From: Myroides fluvii
GTDB taxonomy: Bacteria > Bacteroidota > Bacteroidia > Flavobacteriales > Flavobacteriaceae
Assembly (NCBI RefSeq): GCF_009792295.1
Contig: NZ_CP039934.1
Location: forward strand, 1,198,501 to 1,262,500
DNA: 64,000 nt
Direction: 5' to 3'
A program made the position numbers and the translations under genes. Of this stretch, positions 9,648 through 19,469 are shown in pieces. How positions within the stretch are numbered: position 1 is the first letter of the stretch; each line of letters begins with the position of its first letter. A model generated the notes under the pieces. That model saw nothing but the letters and a program-made list of their open reading frames with translations, searched no databases and had not been told where the DNA came from.

Positions 9648-10418
9648 GTGAATTTTACAATCGATACAACAAAAGGTGTTTATTTTGCCTCTGATCAACA
9701 TTTCGGAGCACCAACCCGTGAAAAAAGTTTACCGCGCGAAAAGTTTTTCCTAGACTGGCTCAATGAAAAAGAAGAAGACATGGGAGCGCTATTCATTTTA
9801 GGGGATCTTTTTGATTTCTGGTTTGAGTATAAAACGGTTGTTCCCAAAGGATTTGTTCGCGTTCTAGGAAAATTAGCACAACTCAAGGATAAAGGGATTC
9901 CTATCTACTTTTTTGTTGGCAATCACGATTTATGGATGAATGACTACTTCCAAACCGAATTGGGAATTCCTGTTTTTCATCAACCGCAACTATTCACAAT
10001 CAATGGCAAACGCTTTTTTATCGGACATGGTGATGGTCTAGGTCCTGGAGATTTAGGTTATAAACGAATGAAAAAAGTATTTACCAACAAATGCTCTAAG
10101 TGGTTATTTAATTGGTTGCATCCCGATATAGGTGTTCGTTTAGCTCAATACTTATCTGTAAAAAACAAATTGATTTCTGGTGATGAAGATGTGCGTTTTT
10201 TAGGAGAAGACAACGAATGGTTGGTCTTATACGCTAAGCGTAAATTAGAACAACAACACTATGATTACTTTGTCTTTGGGCATCGTCATCTCCCCATGGT
10301 GATTGACTTGAATAATCAATCGAAATACATCAATCTCGGCGATTGGATTACTTATTTTACTTATGGTTACTTTGATGGGGAATTCCATCTGGAAAAATAT
10401 AAAAAGCCTCAATATTGA
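9648..10418 (+). CDS. lpxH: UDP-2,3-diacylglucosamine diphosphatase (LpxH-type)
   Basis: A 256-residue calcineurin-like metallophosphoesterase that hydrolyses UDP-2,3-diacylglucosamine to lipid X in lipid A synthesis at the inner membrane. All metal-binding blocks are visible in order: D16xH18 (SDQHFG), GDLFDFW (52-58), GNHD (91-94), GHGDG (126-130) and GHRH (211-214). The start codon is GTG at 9648, 5 bases after the queD stop, which suggests translational coupling. The length is slightly above the ~240 residues of the enterobacterial enzyme, as usual for Bacteroidetes homologues. The stop codon lies inside the terminator hairpin. Assignment to LpxH over other UDP-sugar pyrophosphatases rests on the motif set and the genome type. 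Confidence 0.88.
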   Translation: MNFTIDTTKGVYFASDQHFGAPTREKSLPREKFFLDWLNEKEEDMGALFILGDLFDFWFEYKTVVPKGFVRVLGKLAQLKDKGIPIYFFVGNHDLWMNDYFQTELGIPVFHQPQLFTINGKRFFIGHGDGLGPGDLGYKRMKKVFTNKCSKWLFNWLHPDIGVRLAQYLSVKNKLISGDEDVRFLGEDNEWLVLYAKRKLEQQHYDYFVFGHRHLPMVIDLNNQSKYINLGDWITYFTYGYFDGEFHLEKYKKPQY

Positions 10419-10435
10419 GGCTTTTCTGTTTTTTA
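10402..10435 (+). terminator. Terminator of queD-lpxH, overlapping the lpxH stop codon
   Basis: The stem AAAAGCCTCAA pairs with TTGAGGCTTTT around a very short centre (10402-10425), followed by a T-rich run. The TGA stop (10416-10418) is within the 3' arm. Confidence 0.8.
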
Positions 10436-10476
10436 TATATGGGTAAAGTGCTCCACTTATCGCATCCTATGACTAT

Positions 10477-11787
10477 TTAAAAGGGTTTGTCCAAAATCCA
10501 AGGACTATGTGAAAAGTAGTTCCATGGCACACTAGCTAAATCGACTTTTTCATCAATAAAACGACTGTAATCACGGCCATTAATAGCCACCCAACTATCG
10601 GCATAAACGGCTACATCCACGCCTTTATCGGCATATTCTTTCTTGATGTATTGTGCCATTTGCCAAACGACATCCGAAGTATTCATTCTCGCTTCTTGTT
10701 TACGACTCAAAACACCTTCCGTATTATAAAAAATACGTTCTTTTGTTTTTTTATCTTCCACTATAAAAGTGGTATACCCTCCTCGAGAACGCAACATCAT
10801 CCGCCAACTTAAGCGATGGGCTTCATCAGTCCATAAAATATCTCCTTCAATAAAGTGCTGTCTTAAAGGTAGAGCAAATTGAAAAAACATAAACACAGCC
10901 AAGAATCCTACTACGGGCTTACTCAATCGTGGAGTGGCAAAATTTTCCTTTTGTTCAAATACAGGTTTCTTCTTCAAGAAAATACGTCTTATTTGATCTG
11001 TTGGATAAAAGAAAAGCGCAAACGTCAATGCAAAATAAGGGAAGATTCCGATGTGTAAGGTTACGGAATTGAATAGATGAAAAATAACAGAAGCAATTAA
11101 AGCCAATGTTCTTGTGCGTTTCCACAATAGAGCAGGAACAATCAATCCGTCAAAGATAATACCAAGATAGGCAATGACTAGATAGAACTCTTTTTGGGTA
11201 AAAATTTCTTTAAAGTATTCTGGAATATTTGCCGATTGATACATGATTTCCGTAAATGTACCATCCAACCAATCCGGATAGAATTTTGCAATCGTCCCAT
11301 AGATGTACAATACACTCACTTGGAAGATAAAAATCCAATTGAAATACCGCGGCATAGCCAATTCTTCTTTCACGCGATTTGCTTTTACATCTAAGGATTG
11401 ATAAGAGGCTGCGGGTAAAAAACACATATAGACACAAATAATCATCAACAAATAATAGTGATTATTATAGGATGTTTTTTGTAAAAAATAAGTTCCTGCC
11501 CATAATAAGGTCAGTAAAGGCATGCTCCATTTATAGCGATAACCCAACATTACGGCCAAAGAAGCCAGTCCCATCACAAAGAAATACACATACATTTGGG
11601 GTCCCACAAGAACTTGCAAAAAGTCCATGTAAATGTGGGAAAAGGTAAACTTTACATCTACTAAATTCATTCTCACCCATCCTGTGGCAATAGCGCCAAA
11701 GGATTCACAGGCAAATAAAAAACCGAAAAATATTCGAAATATAATTAAAGGGGCGTTATCAACGGGTTGCAGGGCTTTTTTCCACAT
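10477..11787 (-). CDS. HTTM (horizontally transferred transmembrane) domain protein, gamma-carboxylase-like
   Basis: A 436-residue integral membrane protein. The first ~290 residues hold about six to eight hydrophobic helices (for example the segments at about 15-30, 60-80, 85-105, 110-125, 150-170 and 200-220). This part matches the HTTM region shared with vitamin-K-dependent gamma-carboxylases (RIFFGFLFACESFG near the N terminus, FLPAASYQSLD in the loop, LDWLDG-like PDWLDGTF). A soluble C-terminal part follows (RMMLRSRGGYTTF, SWVAINGRDYSRFID). The gene starts 29 bases inside the end of ribF, so its expression is coupled to it. Its reaction in bacteria is unknown; no vitamin-K epoxide system is nearby. 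The call to the HTTM family is firm, the function is not. Confidence 0.85.
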   Translation of the reverse strand: MWKKALQPVDNAPLIIFRIFFGFLFACESFGAIATGWVRMNLVDVKFTFSHIYMDFLQVLVGPQMYVYFFVMGLASLAVMLGYRYKWSMPLLTLLWAGTYFLQKTSYNNHYYLLMIICVYMCFLPAASYQSLDVKANRVKEELAMPRYFNWIFIFQVSVLYIYGTIAKFYPDWLDGTFTEIMYQSANIPEYFKEIFTQKEFYLVIAYLGIIFDGLIVPALLWKRTRTLALIASVIFHLFNSVTLHIGIFPYFALTFALFFYPTDQIRRIFLKKKPVFEQKENFATPRLSKPVVGFLAVFMFFQFALPLRQHFIEGDILWTDEAHRLSWRMMLRSRGGYTTFIVEDKKTKERIFYNTEGVLSRKQEARMNTSDVVWQMAQYIKKEYADKGVDVAVYADSWVAINGRDYSRFIDEKVDLASVPWNYFSHSPWILDKPF

Positions 11788-12712
11788 GGCGATTAAAATA
11801 AGCTCTTGTTGCTTGTTCGTCCTTCGTTAATTGATCGACAAGCTCTTCAAGCGAGTTAAATTTTTGTTCATCTCTAATGCGATCCAAGATACGAACTTTT
11901 AACGTTTTATTATATAAATCACCAGACCAATCTAGAAAGTTTACTTCTATTGTATGAGGGTGATTTACGAACGTTGGGTTAATTCCAATACTCATCATTC
12001 CCTTTACCAACTCTCCCTCTATTTCTGACTCTACAACGTAAATTCCATTCTGCGGAATCATTTTATAAGATTCAGAAATTTCAAAATTTGCCGTTGGAAA
12101 GCCCAATGTACGACCTAATTTTTTACCGTGAATCACTTCACCTGAAAAGTGATACTCATGTCCTAAAAACTCATTGGCAAGAGCGATATTACCTGCTTCT
12201 AAAGCAGTTCTAATTTTCGTTGAACTAATGGAGACATGGTCAATTTCTTGTGCAGATATTTCTTCGACTTCAAAACCATAAAAAGCGCCAAAACGCTTTA
12301 AATCATGAATATCTGCCGTTCTGTTTTTACCAAAACGATGGTCGTAACCTATAATAATCTTAGAGATATTAAATGTCTCGACTAAAACTTGTTTCACAAA
12401 CGCTTCAGCAGATAAATCCGCAAAGTCCAAATCGAACTTTTGTACCACTAGATTGTCCAACCCAAGATTTGCAAGTAGTTCTCGTTTTTCTTCTAATGTG
12501 TTTAACAAACGAATTCCGTGATCTTGTTTCAATACCATACGCGGATGTGGAAAGAAGGTTAACACCAAACTCTCAGCATCTAATTCTTTGGCGGCATCCA
12601 CTAGCTTCTTTATAATCATCTGATGTCCAATATGAACACCATCAAAGGTTCCTAGTGTTGCAACAACTTTTTTATCTGTTTTAAATTCGCCAATGGAAGA
12701 AAATATTTTCAC
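11759..12712 (-). CDS. ribF: Bifunctional riboflavin kinase / FAD synthetase
   Basis: A 317-residue cytoplasmic enzyme that phosphorylates riboflavin to FMN and adenylates FMN to FAD. The N-terminal adenylyltransferase half shows GTFDGVHIGH (21-30), and ISSTKIR lies further on, near the usual switch between halves. The C-terminal kinase half has GRTLGFPTANF and NGIYVVE with the metal/nucleotide-binding 'PTAN' block, then INPTF and EVNFLDW. Length and domain order are standard. Its last codons overlap the HTTM gene by 29 bases. It is divergent from the endonuclease-fold gene at 12855, and no convincing promoter box was found between them on the minus strand. Confidence 0.95.
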   Translation of the reverse strand: MKIFSSIGEFKTDKKVVATLGTFDGVHIGHQMIIKKLVDAAKELDAESLVLTFFPHPRMVLKQDHGIRLLNTLEEKRELLANLGLDNLVVQKFDLDFADLSAEAFVKQVLVETFNISKIIIGYDHRFGKNRTADIHDLKRFGAFYGFEVEEISAQEIDHVSISSTKIRTALEAGNIALANEFLGHEYHFSGEVIHGKKLGRTLGFPTANFEISESYKMIPQNGIYVVESEIEGELVKGMMSIGINPTFVNHPHTIEVNFLDWSGDLYNKTLKVRILDRIRDEQKFNSLEELVDQLTKDEQATRAYFNRHVEKSPATR

Positions 12713-12854
12713 GATGATAACTTTAGTCTTTTATGGGGATTTTACTTAGTTTTGCCCCGTTTTCTAAATAAAAATTCAAGCAGTAAAAATACTTCATTTT
12801 TTACAAATCACATGAATTATTACACAATAATACGCCTAATCTAAAGTAATTAAC

Positions 12855-13667
12855 ATGCCTCGTTTATTTAAAACCACTTTGGTTTTCCTTTTGTGGATTG
12901 CCCCACTACTCCTCTTTTCTCAAGTTAAAATCATGACTTGGAATCTAAAGAATGTTGGAAGTAGTAAAACAGAAGCAAATATCAGTTATATCGCACAGAT
13001 CATTAAACAAGCTGATGTAATTGCGATCCAAGAAGTAGTAACAAATCCCAGTGGTGCACAAACCATTTTAGCCCTACACGAAGAACTCAATCGAAAAAGT
13101 GGTGCGAAATGGGAGTATGCATTAAGTGATCCAACAATAAGTTCTCCCTATCGATCAGAGCGCTATGCTTTTTTATGGAAGTCTAATAAATTGAAATTGA
13201 AAAAAAGAGCATTTTTAGAACCAACCTATCAGGAAGAGATTGAGCGAGAGCCTTATATGGCAACATTTCAGCACAAAGATTTCCAATTTACCTTAGTTAA
13301 CTTACATGCTTTACCCAAAAAACATCAGCCCGAAAAAGAAATCAAGTATTTGAAATTTTTACCTGCTCAATATGAAAATAGCAACCTCATTTTTTTAGGT
13401 GATTTCAACACACCCGAATCTCATTCTGTTTTTAATCCCTTAAAGAAACAAGGGTATCTCCCCGCTTTTACCAAGCAAAAAACCTCGTTGCGTCAAAAGT
13501 GCATAGACGGCGACTGTTTGGCTAGTGAATATGACAATATCTTTTTACAGCCGGAATTATTTACCATCAAATCTGCCAAAGCTATCTTGTTCTTTGAGGA
13601 TTTTGAATCTATAAAAGAGGCAAACAAAATTTCCGATCACATTCCTTTACTCCTAGAGATAGAATAA
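12855..13667 (+). CDS. Exported endonuclease/exonuclease/phosphatase-fold protein
   Basis: A 270-residue DNase I-like protein with an N-terminal signal peptide (MPRLFKTTLVFLLWIAPLLL, then FSQ), so it is exported. Fold landmarks are MTWNLKN with the Asn of the metal site, IAIQEVV with the metal-binding Glu, VNLHA, GDFNTP with Asp and Asn, and the C-terminal SDHIPL with the catalytic His. A Cys pair (KCIDGDCLASEYDN) near residue 215 may form a disulfide in the periplasm. Extracellular DNase activity for nutrient or phosphate uptake is a fair guess, but phospholipase or phosphatase activity is possible for this fold. It is a single-gene unit and shares a bidirectional terminator with the convergent protease gene. 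Confidence 0.85.
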   Translation: MPRLFKTTLVFLLWIAPLLLFSQVKIMTWNLKNVGSSKTEANISYIAQIIKQADVIAIQEVVTNPSGAQTILALHEELNRKSGAKWEYALSDPTISSPYRSERYAFLWKSNKLKLKKRAFLEPTYQEEIEREPYMATFQHKDFQFTLVNLHALPKKHQPEKEIKYLKFLPAQYENSNLIFLGDFNTPESHSVFNPLKKQGYLPAFTKQKTSLRQKCIDGDCLASEYDNIFLQPELFTIKSAKAILFFEDFESIKEANKISDHIPLLLEIE

Positions 13668-13698
13668 AAAAAGGATTTCAGTTATGAAATCCTTTCTA
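13668..13698. terminator. Bidirectional terminator between convergent genes
   Basis: AAAGGATTTCA (13670-13680) pairs perfectly with TGAAATCCTTT (13685-13695) around a GTTA loop, flanked by an A run upstream. It serves the + gene and probably the YugP-like gene on the minus strand. Confidence 0.8.
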
Positions 13699-13726
13699 AA
13701 CAATTAAAATATAATAAAAACATCTA

Positions 13727-14401
13727 TTACCTTCTATTCATGTAAATCATTACATAGTATAACAGAGTACCCAAAGAGGAAAGAGCAGCTACCACATAGG
13801 TTCTTGCGGCCCATTTTAAGGCATCTTTAGATCCAACCAATTCTTGTTGTGTTACAATATTTTTTGCCTCTAACCACTTTAATGCTCGATTACTAGCATC
13901 GTATTCAACGGGTAGGGTCACAAAAGAAAATATGGTCGTTAAAGCGAAGAGTACAATTCCCAACAGCAATAGTTGTGGAAATGTTTTCAATAGCAGCACG
14001 CCCCCAATCAACACAAAAGGCATAAAGCGAGAGGATACTTCTAACACAGGTACCATTCTCGAACGCATAGTTAACCACGAATAGGCTTGTGCATGTTGAA
14101 CAGCGTGACCTACTTCGTGTGCAGCAACAGCTGCGGCTGCGGCGTTGCGCTGATTATATACAGCCTCACTTAGATTTACCGTTTTATCCACGGGATTATA
14201 GTGGTCAGTTAATCTACCAGGAGTAGAAATTACGCGTACATCGCGAATACCGTGGTCAAATAGCATCTTTTGTGCAATTTCGGCACCACTCATCCCGTTT
14301 TGTAAATGAACCTCAGAATACTTCTTAAACTTTGCTTGTAAACGATTCCCCACGTACCAACTGGCACCCATCATGGCAATCATAAAAACCCATATCATCA
14401 T
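13727..14401 (-). CDS. YugP-type membrane zinc metallopeptidase
   Basis: A 224-residue membrane protein of the YugP / Zn_peptidase_2 family. It has an N-terminal membrane segment (1-18), a zinc-binding HEVGH at 95-99 inside an alanine-rich helix, two adjacent hydrophobic helices (about 120-165) and a downstream glutamate in LPVEYDASNRAL that would be the third ligand. The C terminus has one more membrane segment. Length and layout fit the family exactly. Its substrate is unknown in any organism as far as I know; membrane-protein quality control is inference. A clear -7 box sits at 14447-14454. Confidence 0.9.
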   Translation of the reverse strand: MMIWVFMIAMMGASWYVGNRLQAKFKKYSEVHLQNGMSGAEIAQKMLFDHGIRDVRVISTPGRLTDHYNPVDKTVNLSEAVYNQRNAAAAAVAAHEVGHAVQHAQAYSWLTMRSRMVPVLEVSSRFMPFVLIGGVLLLKTFPQLLLLGIVLFALTTIFSFVTLPVEYDASNRALKWLEAKNIVTQQELVGSKDALKWAARTYVVAALSSLGTLLYYVMIYMNRR

Positions 14402-14446
14402 AGATATAACAATTAATGTTCCTTTATACTACATCAAATGACGCGC

Positions 14447-14454
14447 CAAATCTA
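14447..14454 (-). promoter_or_regulatory. -7 promoter box TAGATTTG for the YugP-like gene
   Basis: On the minus strand this is an exact TAnnTTTG match, about 46 bases before the start at 14401. It lies just past the infB terminator. Confidence 0.65.
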
Positions 14455-14477
14455 AAATACAGTCATTTTGTCATAAA

Positions 14478-14508
14478 AAAAGAGAGACGGGTAAGGTCTC
14501 TCTTTTTA
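14478..14508 (-). terminator. Terminator of the rimP-nusA-infB operon
   Basis: AAAAAGAGAGAC (14478-14489) pairs with GTCTCTCTTTTT (14497-14508) around a 7-base loop, giving a T tract on the minus strand just after the infB stop at 14528. Confidence 0.85.
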
Positions 14509-14527
14509 AATCTTATATGAATAAGCC

Positions 14528-17521
14528 TTATTTAAGCTTTTTCTTTACTTCTACTTCTTGGAATGCTTCAATTGTATCGTATTCTTTGATATCGTTGTAG
14601 TTTCTAATTTGGATACCACAATCATATCCTTTCGATACTTCTTTCACATCATCTTTGAAACGTCTAAGTGCTGTAAGCTCTCCGGTGTAGATTACTACTC
14701 CTTCGCGAATTAAGCGGATCCTAGAGTTACGGAAGATTTTTCCATCAAGAACCATACATCCAGCAATCGTACCCACTTTTGAAATTTTGAATAACTCTCT
14801 AATTTCAGCAGTACCCGTAACTTCTTCTTTCAACTCTGGAGATAACATACCTTCCATTGCATCTTTCAAGTCGTCAATTGCGTCATAGATAATCGAGTAG
14901 TTTCTGATATCAATTTCTTCTTTATCTGCTAACACCTTGGCAGAAGCCATTGGACGAACGTTAAATCCGATGATAATTGCATCCGATGCAGAAGCTAACA
15001 ATACGTCAGATTCTGTAATTGCACCTACTCCTTTGTGGATGATATTGATTTGAATTTCTTCTGTAGACAATTTCGAGAATGAATCCGAAAGCGCTTCAAC
15101 AGATCCGTCCACGTCTCCTTTTAAGATGATGTTCAATTCTTTGAAATCTCCTAAAGCGATACGACGTCCAATCTCAGCAAGGGTAATATGTCTTTGTGCA
15201 CGAACTGACTGCTCGCGTAACAATTGTGTACGTTTTGCGGCAATTTGCTTCGCTTCTTTTTCTTCTTCGAATACGTTGAATTTATCTCCAGCTCCTGGTG
15301 CACCGTCTAATCCTAATACAGAGATTGGTCTAGATGGTCCAGCTTCTTGTACCGCATTTCCACGTTCGTCGTGCATTGCACGAACCTTACCGTGGTTACA
15401 TCCTGCTAATAGGTAATCTCCTACTTTTAATGTTCCTCCTTGTACTAATACTGTAGATACATATCCACGTCCTTTATCTAAATATGCTTCAACAACTGTA
15501 CCTGATGCTAATTTATCTGGATTTGCTTTTAGTTCAAGCATTTCTGCTTCAAGTAAAACTTTCTCCAATAATTCTTTCATCCCGATCCCTTGTTTTGCAG
15601 AAATATCTTGTGATTGGTAAGTACCTCCCCACTCTTCAACCAATAAGTTCATCGAAGCTAATTTTTCCTTAATCTTCTCAGGATTAGCTGTCGGCTTATC
15701 CACTTTATTGATTGCAAAAATAATAGGTACTCCAGCTGCTTGGGCGTGACTGATTGCCTCTTTTGTTTGTGGCATGATGTCATCATCCGCAGCAATTACG
15801 ATAATTACGATATCGGTTACTTGAGCTCCACGTGCACGCATTGCAGTAAACGCCTCGTGACCTGGTGTATCTAAGAATGTGATTTGTTGTCCGCTTTCTA
15901 ACGTAACTCCATACGCACCGATATGCTGTGTAATACCTCCAGACTCTCCTGCAATTACGTTTGCTTTACGCACATAATCCAGCAATGAGGTCTTACCGTG
16001 ATCCACGTGTCCCATTACAGTAACAATTGGCGCACGAGATTTCAAATCTTCTGGTCTATCTGGAGCTTCTTCAATAGCCTCCTCAATTGAAGCGGTAGTG
16101 AAATCTACTTCAAATCCAAATTCATCAGCAACAATAGTCAAGGTTTCAGCATCCAAACGTTGATTCATCGTAACCATGATTCCCAATGACATACACGTTC
16201 CGATTACTTTTGTAATAGGCACATCCATCATAGTAGCAATCTCACCTACGGTAACGAATTCCGTTACTTTCAACACTTTGTTTCCTGCCTCTAAAGCTCT
16301 TTGTTCCTCATCTGATTTCTTACGGTGAACATCACGTTTATCTCTACGATATTTTGCGGCTTTAGATCTATTTCCTTTACCTTGTAAACGCTCAAGCGTT
16401 TCTTTAATTTGATTTTTAACTTCTTCCTCTGTAGGCTCTGCTTTTACGACAGGCGTATTTCTTCGGTTGTTGTTATTATTCTTATTGAACTTGCTGTTTC
16501 CTCCGGGTCTGTTCGCATTGTTTCCGCCGGGTCTATTTGCATTGTTCCCACCTGGTCGGTTCGCATTAGCACCACCTGGTTTATTACCGCCTGCTGCATT
16601 GTTTTGATTAGCACCAGCACCTTCTGCATTGGCAGGTTTTGCAATACGCTTTCTTTTATTTCGTCCAGCAACGTTGCCTTTTTTATCGTCTTTCTTCTCC
16701 TCCTTCTTCTTCTTAGGCTTGTCAAACTGTGATAAATCGATCGTTTGCCCTGTAAAAGTAGTCCCTGAAAGCTTTTGATAATTTGTTTTGATGATTTCTT
16801 CACCTGACTTCGCATCAACACTATCGCCCTCAACTACTTTGGTTTCTTCGTTTGCTATTTTAGCAGACTCCTTATGTTGTTTTTCTTCCACAGGTTTGTC
16901 TTTTACTTTTGATTCTTTATTCGCTACTTTCTTCGCTTCTACTTTCTTTGTCGTATTTTTTGCTGAATCAGTTTTTGAATCGACATCAACCTGAGCAATA
17001 GGAGCAGCTTCTACTTTCTCCACTACTTTTTCTTGTGCACCGCTTTCTTTCGCAACTGGTTCTTTACTCTTTACAGGCTCAGCTTTCTTTTCTTCTTTCT
17101 CAACCACTTTTTCAGATACAGCTGAAGAAGATTCTAAAGTTTTTTTAGGTTCAAGATCAATTTGCCCTACAGTTTTAATAGCAACTTGCTCTTCTGCTTT
17201 GGCTCTAATAATCTCTTGTTCTTTCTTGATACGAGCTTGTTCTTCTTGTTTTCTCTTTTCTTCTAATTCGCGTTCACGCTCTACTTTAAGCGCTTCCTTT
17301 TCTTTTCTTTTCTCTTCACTCACTTCAATTGAAGCTTCCTTTTTCCCTCTATCAGCAGAAAATTGTTTATTCAGAACAGTAAATTCTTCTTGTGAAATCT
17401 TTGCATTTGGCGTTGCATCAATTTCATACCCTTTGCCTTTCAAAAAGTCCACGGCTCTATCCAGAGAAATATTTAATTCCCTTAAAACTTTATTTATTCT
17501 TATTGCTCTTTCTTCAGACAT
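14528..17521 (-). CDS. infB: Translation initiation factor IF-2
   Basis: A 997-residue GTPase that places initiator tRNA on the 30S subunit. An IF2_N domain (about 1-55) is followed by a long, charged, low-complexity linker (about 60-400, Lys/Glu/Ala rich, then Gly/Asn/Arg/Pro rich). Next come a second IF2_N domain (about 420-480) and the G domain beginning near 500 with GHVDHGKTS, then DTPGHEAF and NKVD. Domains II, III and the tRNA-binding C domain complete it. Within the linker, NRPGGNNA occurs three times in tandem, encoded by 24-bp repeats at 16497-16568. Last gene of rimP-nusA-infB, 51 bases after nusA. Confidence 0.97.
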   Translation of the reverse strand: MSEERAIRINKVLRELNISLDRAVDFLKGKGYEIDATPNAKISQEEFTVLNKQFSADRGKKEASIEVSEEKRKEKEALKVERERELEEKRKQEEQARIKKEQEIIRAKAEEQVAIKTVGQIDLEPKKTLESSSAVSEKVVEKEEKKAEPVKSKEPVAKESGAQEKVVEKVEAAPIAQVDVDSKTDSAKNTTKKVEAKKVANKESKVKDKPVEEKQHKESAKIANEETKVVEGDSVDAKSGEEIIKTNYQKLSGTTFTGQTIDLSQFDKPKKKKEEKKDDKKGNVAGRNKRKRIAKPANAEGAGANQNNAAGGNKPGGANANRPGGNNANRPGGNNANRPGGNSKFNKNNNNNRRNTPVVKAEPTEEEVKNQIKETLERLQGKGNRSKAAKYRRDKRDVHRKKSDEEQRALEAGNKVLKVTEFVTVGEIATMMDVPITKVIGTCMSLGIMVTMNQRLDAETLTIVADEFGFEVDFTTASIEEAIEEAPDRPEDLKSRAPIVTVMGHVDHGKTSLLDYVRKANVIAGESGGITQHIGAYGVTLESGQQITFLDTPGHEAFTAMRARGAQVTDIVIIVIAADDDIMPQTKEAISHAQAAGVPIIFAINKVDKPTANPEKIKEKLASMNLLVEEWGGTYQSQDISAKQGIGMKELLEKVLLEAEMLELKANPDKLASGTVVEAYLDKGRGYVSTVLVQGGTLKVGDYLLAGCNHGKVRAMHDERGNAVQEAGPSRPISVLGLDGAPGAGDKFNVFEEEKEAKQIAAKRTQLLREQSVRAQRHITLAEIGRRIALGDFKELNIILKGDVDGSVEALSDSFSKLSTEEIQINIIHKGVGAITESDVLLASASDAIIIGFNVRPMASAKVLADKEEIDIRNYSIIYDAIDDLKDAMEGMLSPELKEEVTGTAEIRELFKISKVGTIAGCMVLDGKIFRNSRIRLIREGVVIYTGELTALRRFKDDVKEVSKGYDCGIQIRNYNDIKEYDTIEAFQEVEVKKKLK
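16497..16568 (-). repeat. Intragenic 24-bp tandem repeat in infB (3 copies)
   Basis: Three in-frame 24-base units (16497-16520, 16521-16544, 16545-16568) encode [12 protein letters not shown] octapeptides in the disordered IF-2 linker. Copies differ mostly at third codon positions, so the repeat is not very recent. Confidence 0.8.
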
Positions 17522-17572
17522 ATTATCTTTTTAGTGTATTATTTGTGTTGTGTTGTTAATAGATGTGTTAGT

Positions 17573-18811
17573 CTAATCCTCAAACTCTTCCTTCAGAATA
17601 CGGAAGACATCCTGAATTGTCTCTTCTTCTAAATCCGTGCGTTTGATTAATTCTTCAACACTTAAGTTCAACACGCTTTTTGCTGTATCTAATCCAATCT
17701 TAGCAAACTCTTCAATTACCCATGAATCAATTTCATCGCTGAATTCTCTTAATTCAACATCGTCATCCTCTGGGTTCAATTCGCGCATCACATCGATATC
17801 AAATCCTGTTAACATTCCTGCTAACTTAATGTTTTGCCCTCCTTTTCCAATTGCTCTAGAAACTTCTTCTGTATCTAGATATACGTTTGCCTTCTTGGTT
17901 TCTTCGTCAAATACAACCTTATTTACTTTCGCAGGTGCTAATGCACGTTTAATAAACAAGTCTGTATTGGTTGTGTAGTGAATTACGTCGATATTTTCGT
18001 TTCCAAGTTCTCTTACGATTCCATGGATACGCGACCCTTTCATTCCAACACAAGCTCCTACAGGATCAATTCTATCATCTGATCCTTCCACTGCAATCTT
18101 TGCTTTCTCACCTGGAATTCGAACCACCCTCTTCACTTGGATTTTATCCTCGCCAATTTCAGGAATTTCTTGTTCTAACAAACGCTCTAGGAATCGGTTC
18201 GATGTTCTAGACATGATAATTTGAGGTTTTGCTCCTTTCAATTCAACAGCCTCAATAATTCCTTTTACTGTATCTCCTTTTCTGAAAAAGTCAGAAGGAA
18301 TTTGTTTTTCTTTTGGCAAAACAATTTCATTTCCTTCATCATCCATCAAAATTACAACTTTTGGGCGAATATGATGTACTTCCGCAGCGTAAATCTCTCC
18401 GATTACCTCTTTAAATTGCTTATATAACGTAGCATTGTCATGCTCTGTCACTTTTGAGTTCAAATATTGACGTAAAGCTAATACCGCTCTTCTTCCAATA
18501 TCTTCTAACTTCACTTCTTCTGAAACTTCTTCACCAACTTCAAAATCCGATTCTATCTTTCTAGCTTCACTTAATGAAATCTCATATTTATCATCTTCAA
18601 CTTCACCATCGTTTACAACGACTCTACTTCTAAAAACCTGGAAATCTCCTTTATCAGGGTTAATAATGATATCGAAGTTATCGTCATCACCATATTTCTT
18701 TTTCAATGCATTTCTGAATACATCTTCTAAGATGGCCATTAACGTAACTCGATCAATGTATTTTAACTCTTGAAATTCTGAGAACGATTCTACTAAACCA
18801 CTATTCTCCAT
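17573..18811 (-). CDS. nusA: Transcription termination/antitermination factor NusA
   Basis: A 412-residue RNA polymerase-binding factor. It shows the N-terminal polymerase-binding domain (about 1-125), an S1 domain (about 130-200, GDTVKGIIEAVELKG), and two KH domains (about 225-340) with GMKGSRIHGIV and IGKGGQNIKLAGML as the GxxG-type loops. A short C-terminal helical part ends acidic (about 355-412, LKEEFED). It lacks the long duplicated acidic C-terminal domains of the E. coli protein, normal for Bacteroidetes. It starts 11 bases after rimP. Confidence 0.97.
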   Translation of the reverse strand: MENSGLVESFSEFQELKYIDRVTLMAILEDVFRNALKKKYGDDDNFDIIINPDKGDFQVFRSRVVVNDGEVEDDKYEISLSEARKIESDFEVGEEVSEEVKLEDIGRRAVLALRQYLNSKVTEHDNATLYKQFKEVIGEIYAAEVHHIRPKVVILMDDEGNEIVLPKEKQIPSDFFRKGDTVKGIIEAVELKGAKPQIIMSRTSNRFLERLLEQEIPEIGEDKIQVKRVVRIPGEKAKIAVEGSDDRIDPVGACVGMKGSRIHGIVRELGNENIDVIHYTTNTDLFIKRALAPAKVNKVVFDEETKKANVYLDTEEVSRAIGKGGQNIKLAGMLTGFDIDVMRELNPEDDDVELREFSDEIDSWVIEEFAKIGLDTAKSVLNLSVEELIKRTDLEEETIQDVFRILKEEFED

Positions 18812-18822
18812 CTGATATTTTT

Positions 18823-19290
18823 TTAAAATGAAATTATTATACTAGCTTCTTTTATCTTGTCGAATGGTATAACAGCTTCTTTTTCAACTGTAACCTTTCC
18901 TTTTCCAACAGCTTTTGCTTCACGCGCCTTCCACTGTAATACGATTGATGATTCTCCGACTTCCGCTATTGTCGCTTCGTACTTTTCTTGGTTTGAAGTG
19001 ACTAATTTCACCTTTCTTCCGATATTTTTTTTGTACTGACGCAACAATTTCAACGGTGATGTAGCACCCGCAGAGGCAACTTCTAGAGCAAAATCGTGTT
19101 CTTCTCTATCTAAATTGTGCTCTATGGCTCTACTTACATCAATGCAGTCTTGCAAATTAACCCCGTTATCTCCATCTAACGTCACCATGATTTTATTATC
19201 TGGAGAAATTGTCATTTCAATCAAAAACAACTCTTGCTTCTCAGCTAAAGCTGCATCTAACAACTCTTGTACTTTGTTTTTAAATGTCAT
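18823..19290 (-). CDS. rimP: Ribosome maturation factor RimP
   Basis: A 155-residue protein that assists 30S subunit assembly. The N-terminal alpha/beta domain carries [20 protein letters not shown] and ALEVASAG, characteristic of the family. The C-terminal SH3-like barrel includes IGRKVKLVT and [19 protein letters not shown]. It is the first gene of rimP-nusA-infB, the order found in most bacteria, and lies just downstream of a clear -7 box. Confidence 0.95.
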   Translation of the reverse strand: MTFKNKVQELLDAALAEKQELFLIEMTISPDNKIMVTLDGDNGVNLQDCIDVSRAIEHNLDREEHDFALEVASAGATSPLKLLRQYKKNIGRKVKLVTSNQEKYEATIAEVGESSIVLQWKAREAKAVGKGKVTVEKEAVIPFDKIKEASIIISF

Positions 19291-19354
19291 ATGCTATAAA
19301 AAGAGGGGACTATTATGTCCCCTCATTATTTAACTTCTTTAATAAATAACGGTG

Positions 19355-19362
19355 CAAATATA
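19355..19362 (-). promoter_or_regulatory. -7 promoter box TATATTTG for rimP-nusA-infB
   Basis: Exact TAnnTTTG match on the minus strand, about 65 bases before the rimP start at 19290, leaving a leader of roughly 55-60 nt. Confidence 0.7.
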
Positions 19363-19469
19363 CTATTTTTTTTGTACTAATAAAAACTTTTGTGTATTGA
19401 TAATTATATGCTTAAATTTAGAACACTAAAAAAACATGTTAAATACTTAATCCACTTTTACACTTAATT

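Noticed and set aside
16409..17534. Several ORFs on the + strand and a frame-shifted ORF over the infB linker
   Set aside because: They are by-products of the low-complexity Lys/Glu/Gly/Asn codons of the IF-2 linker.
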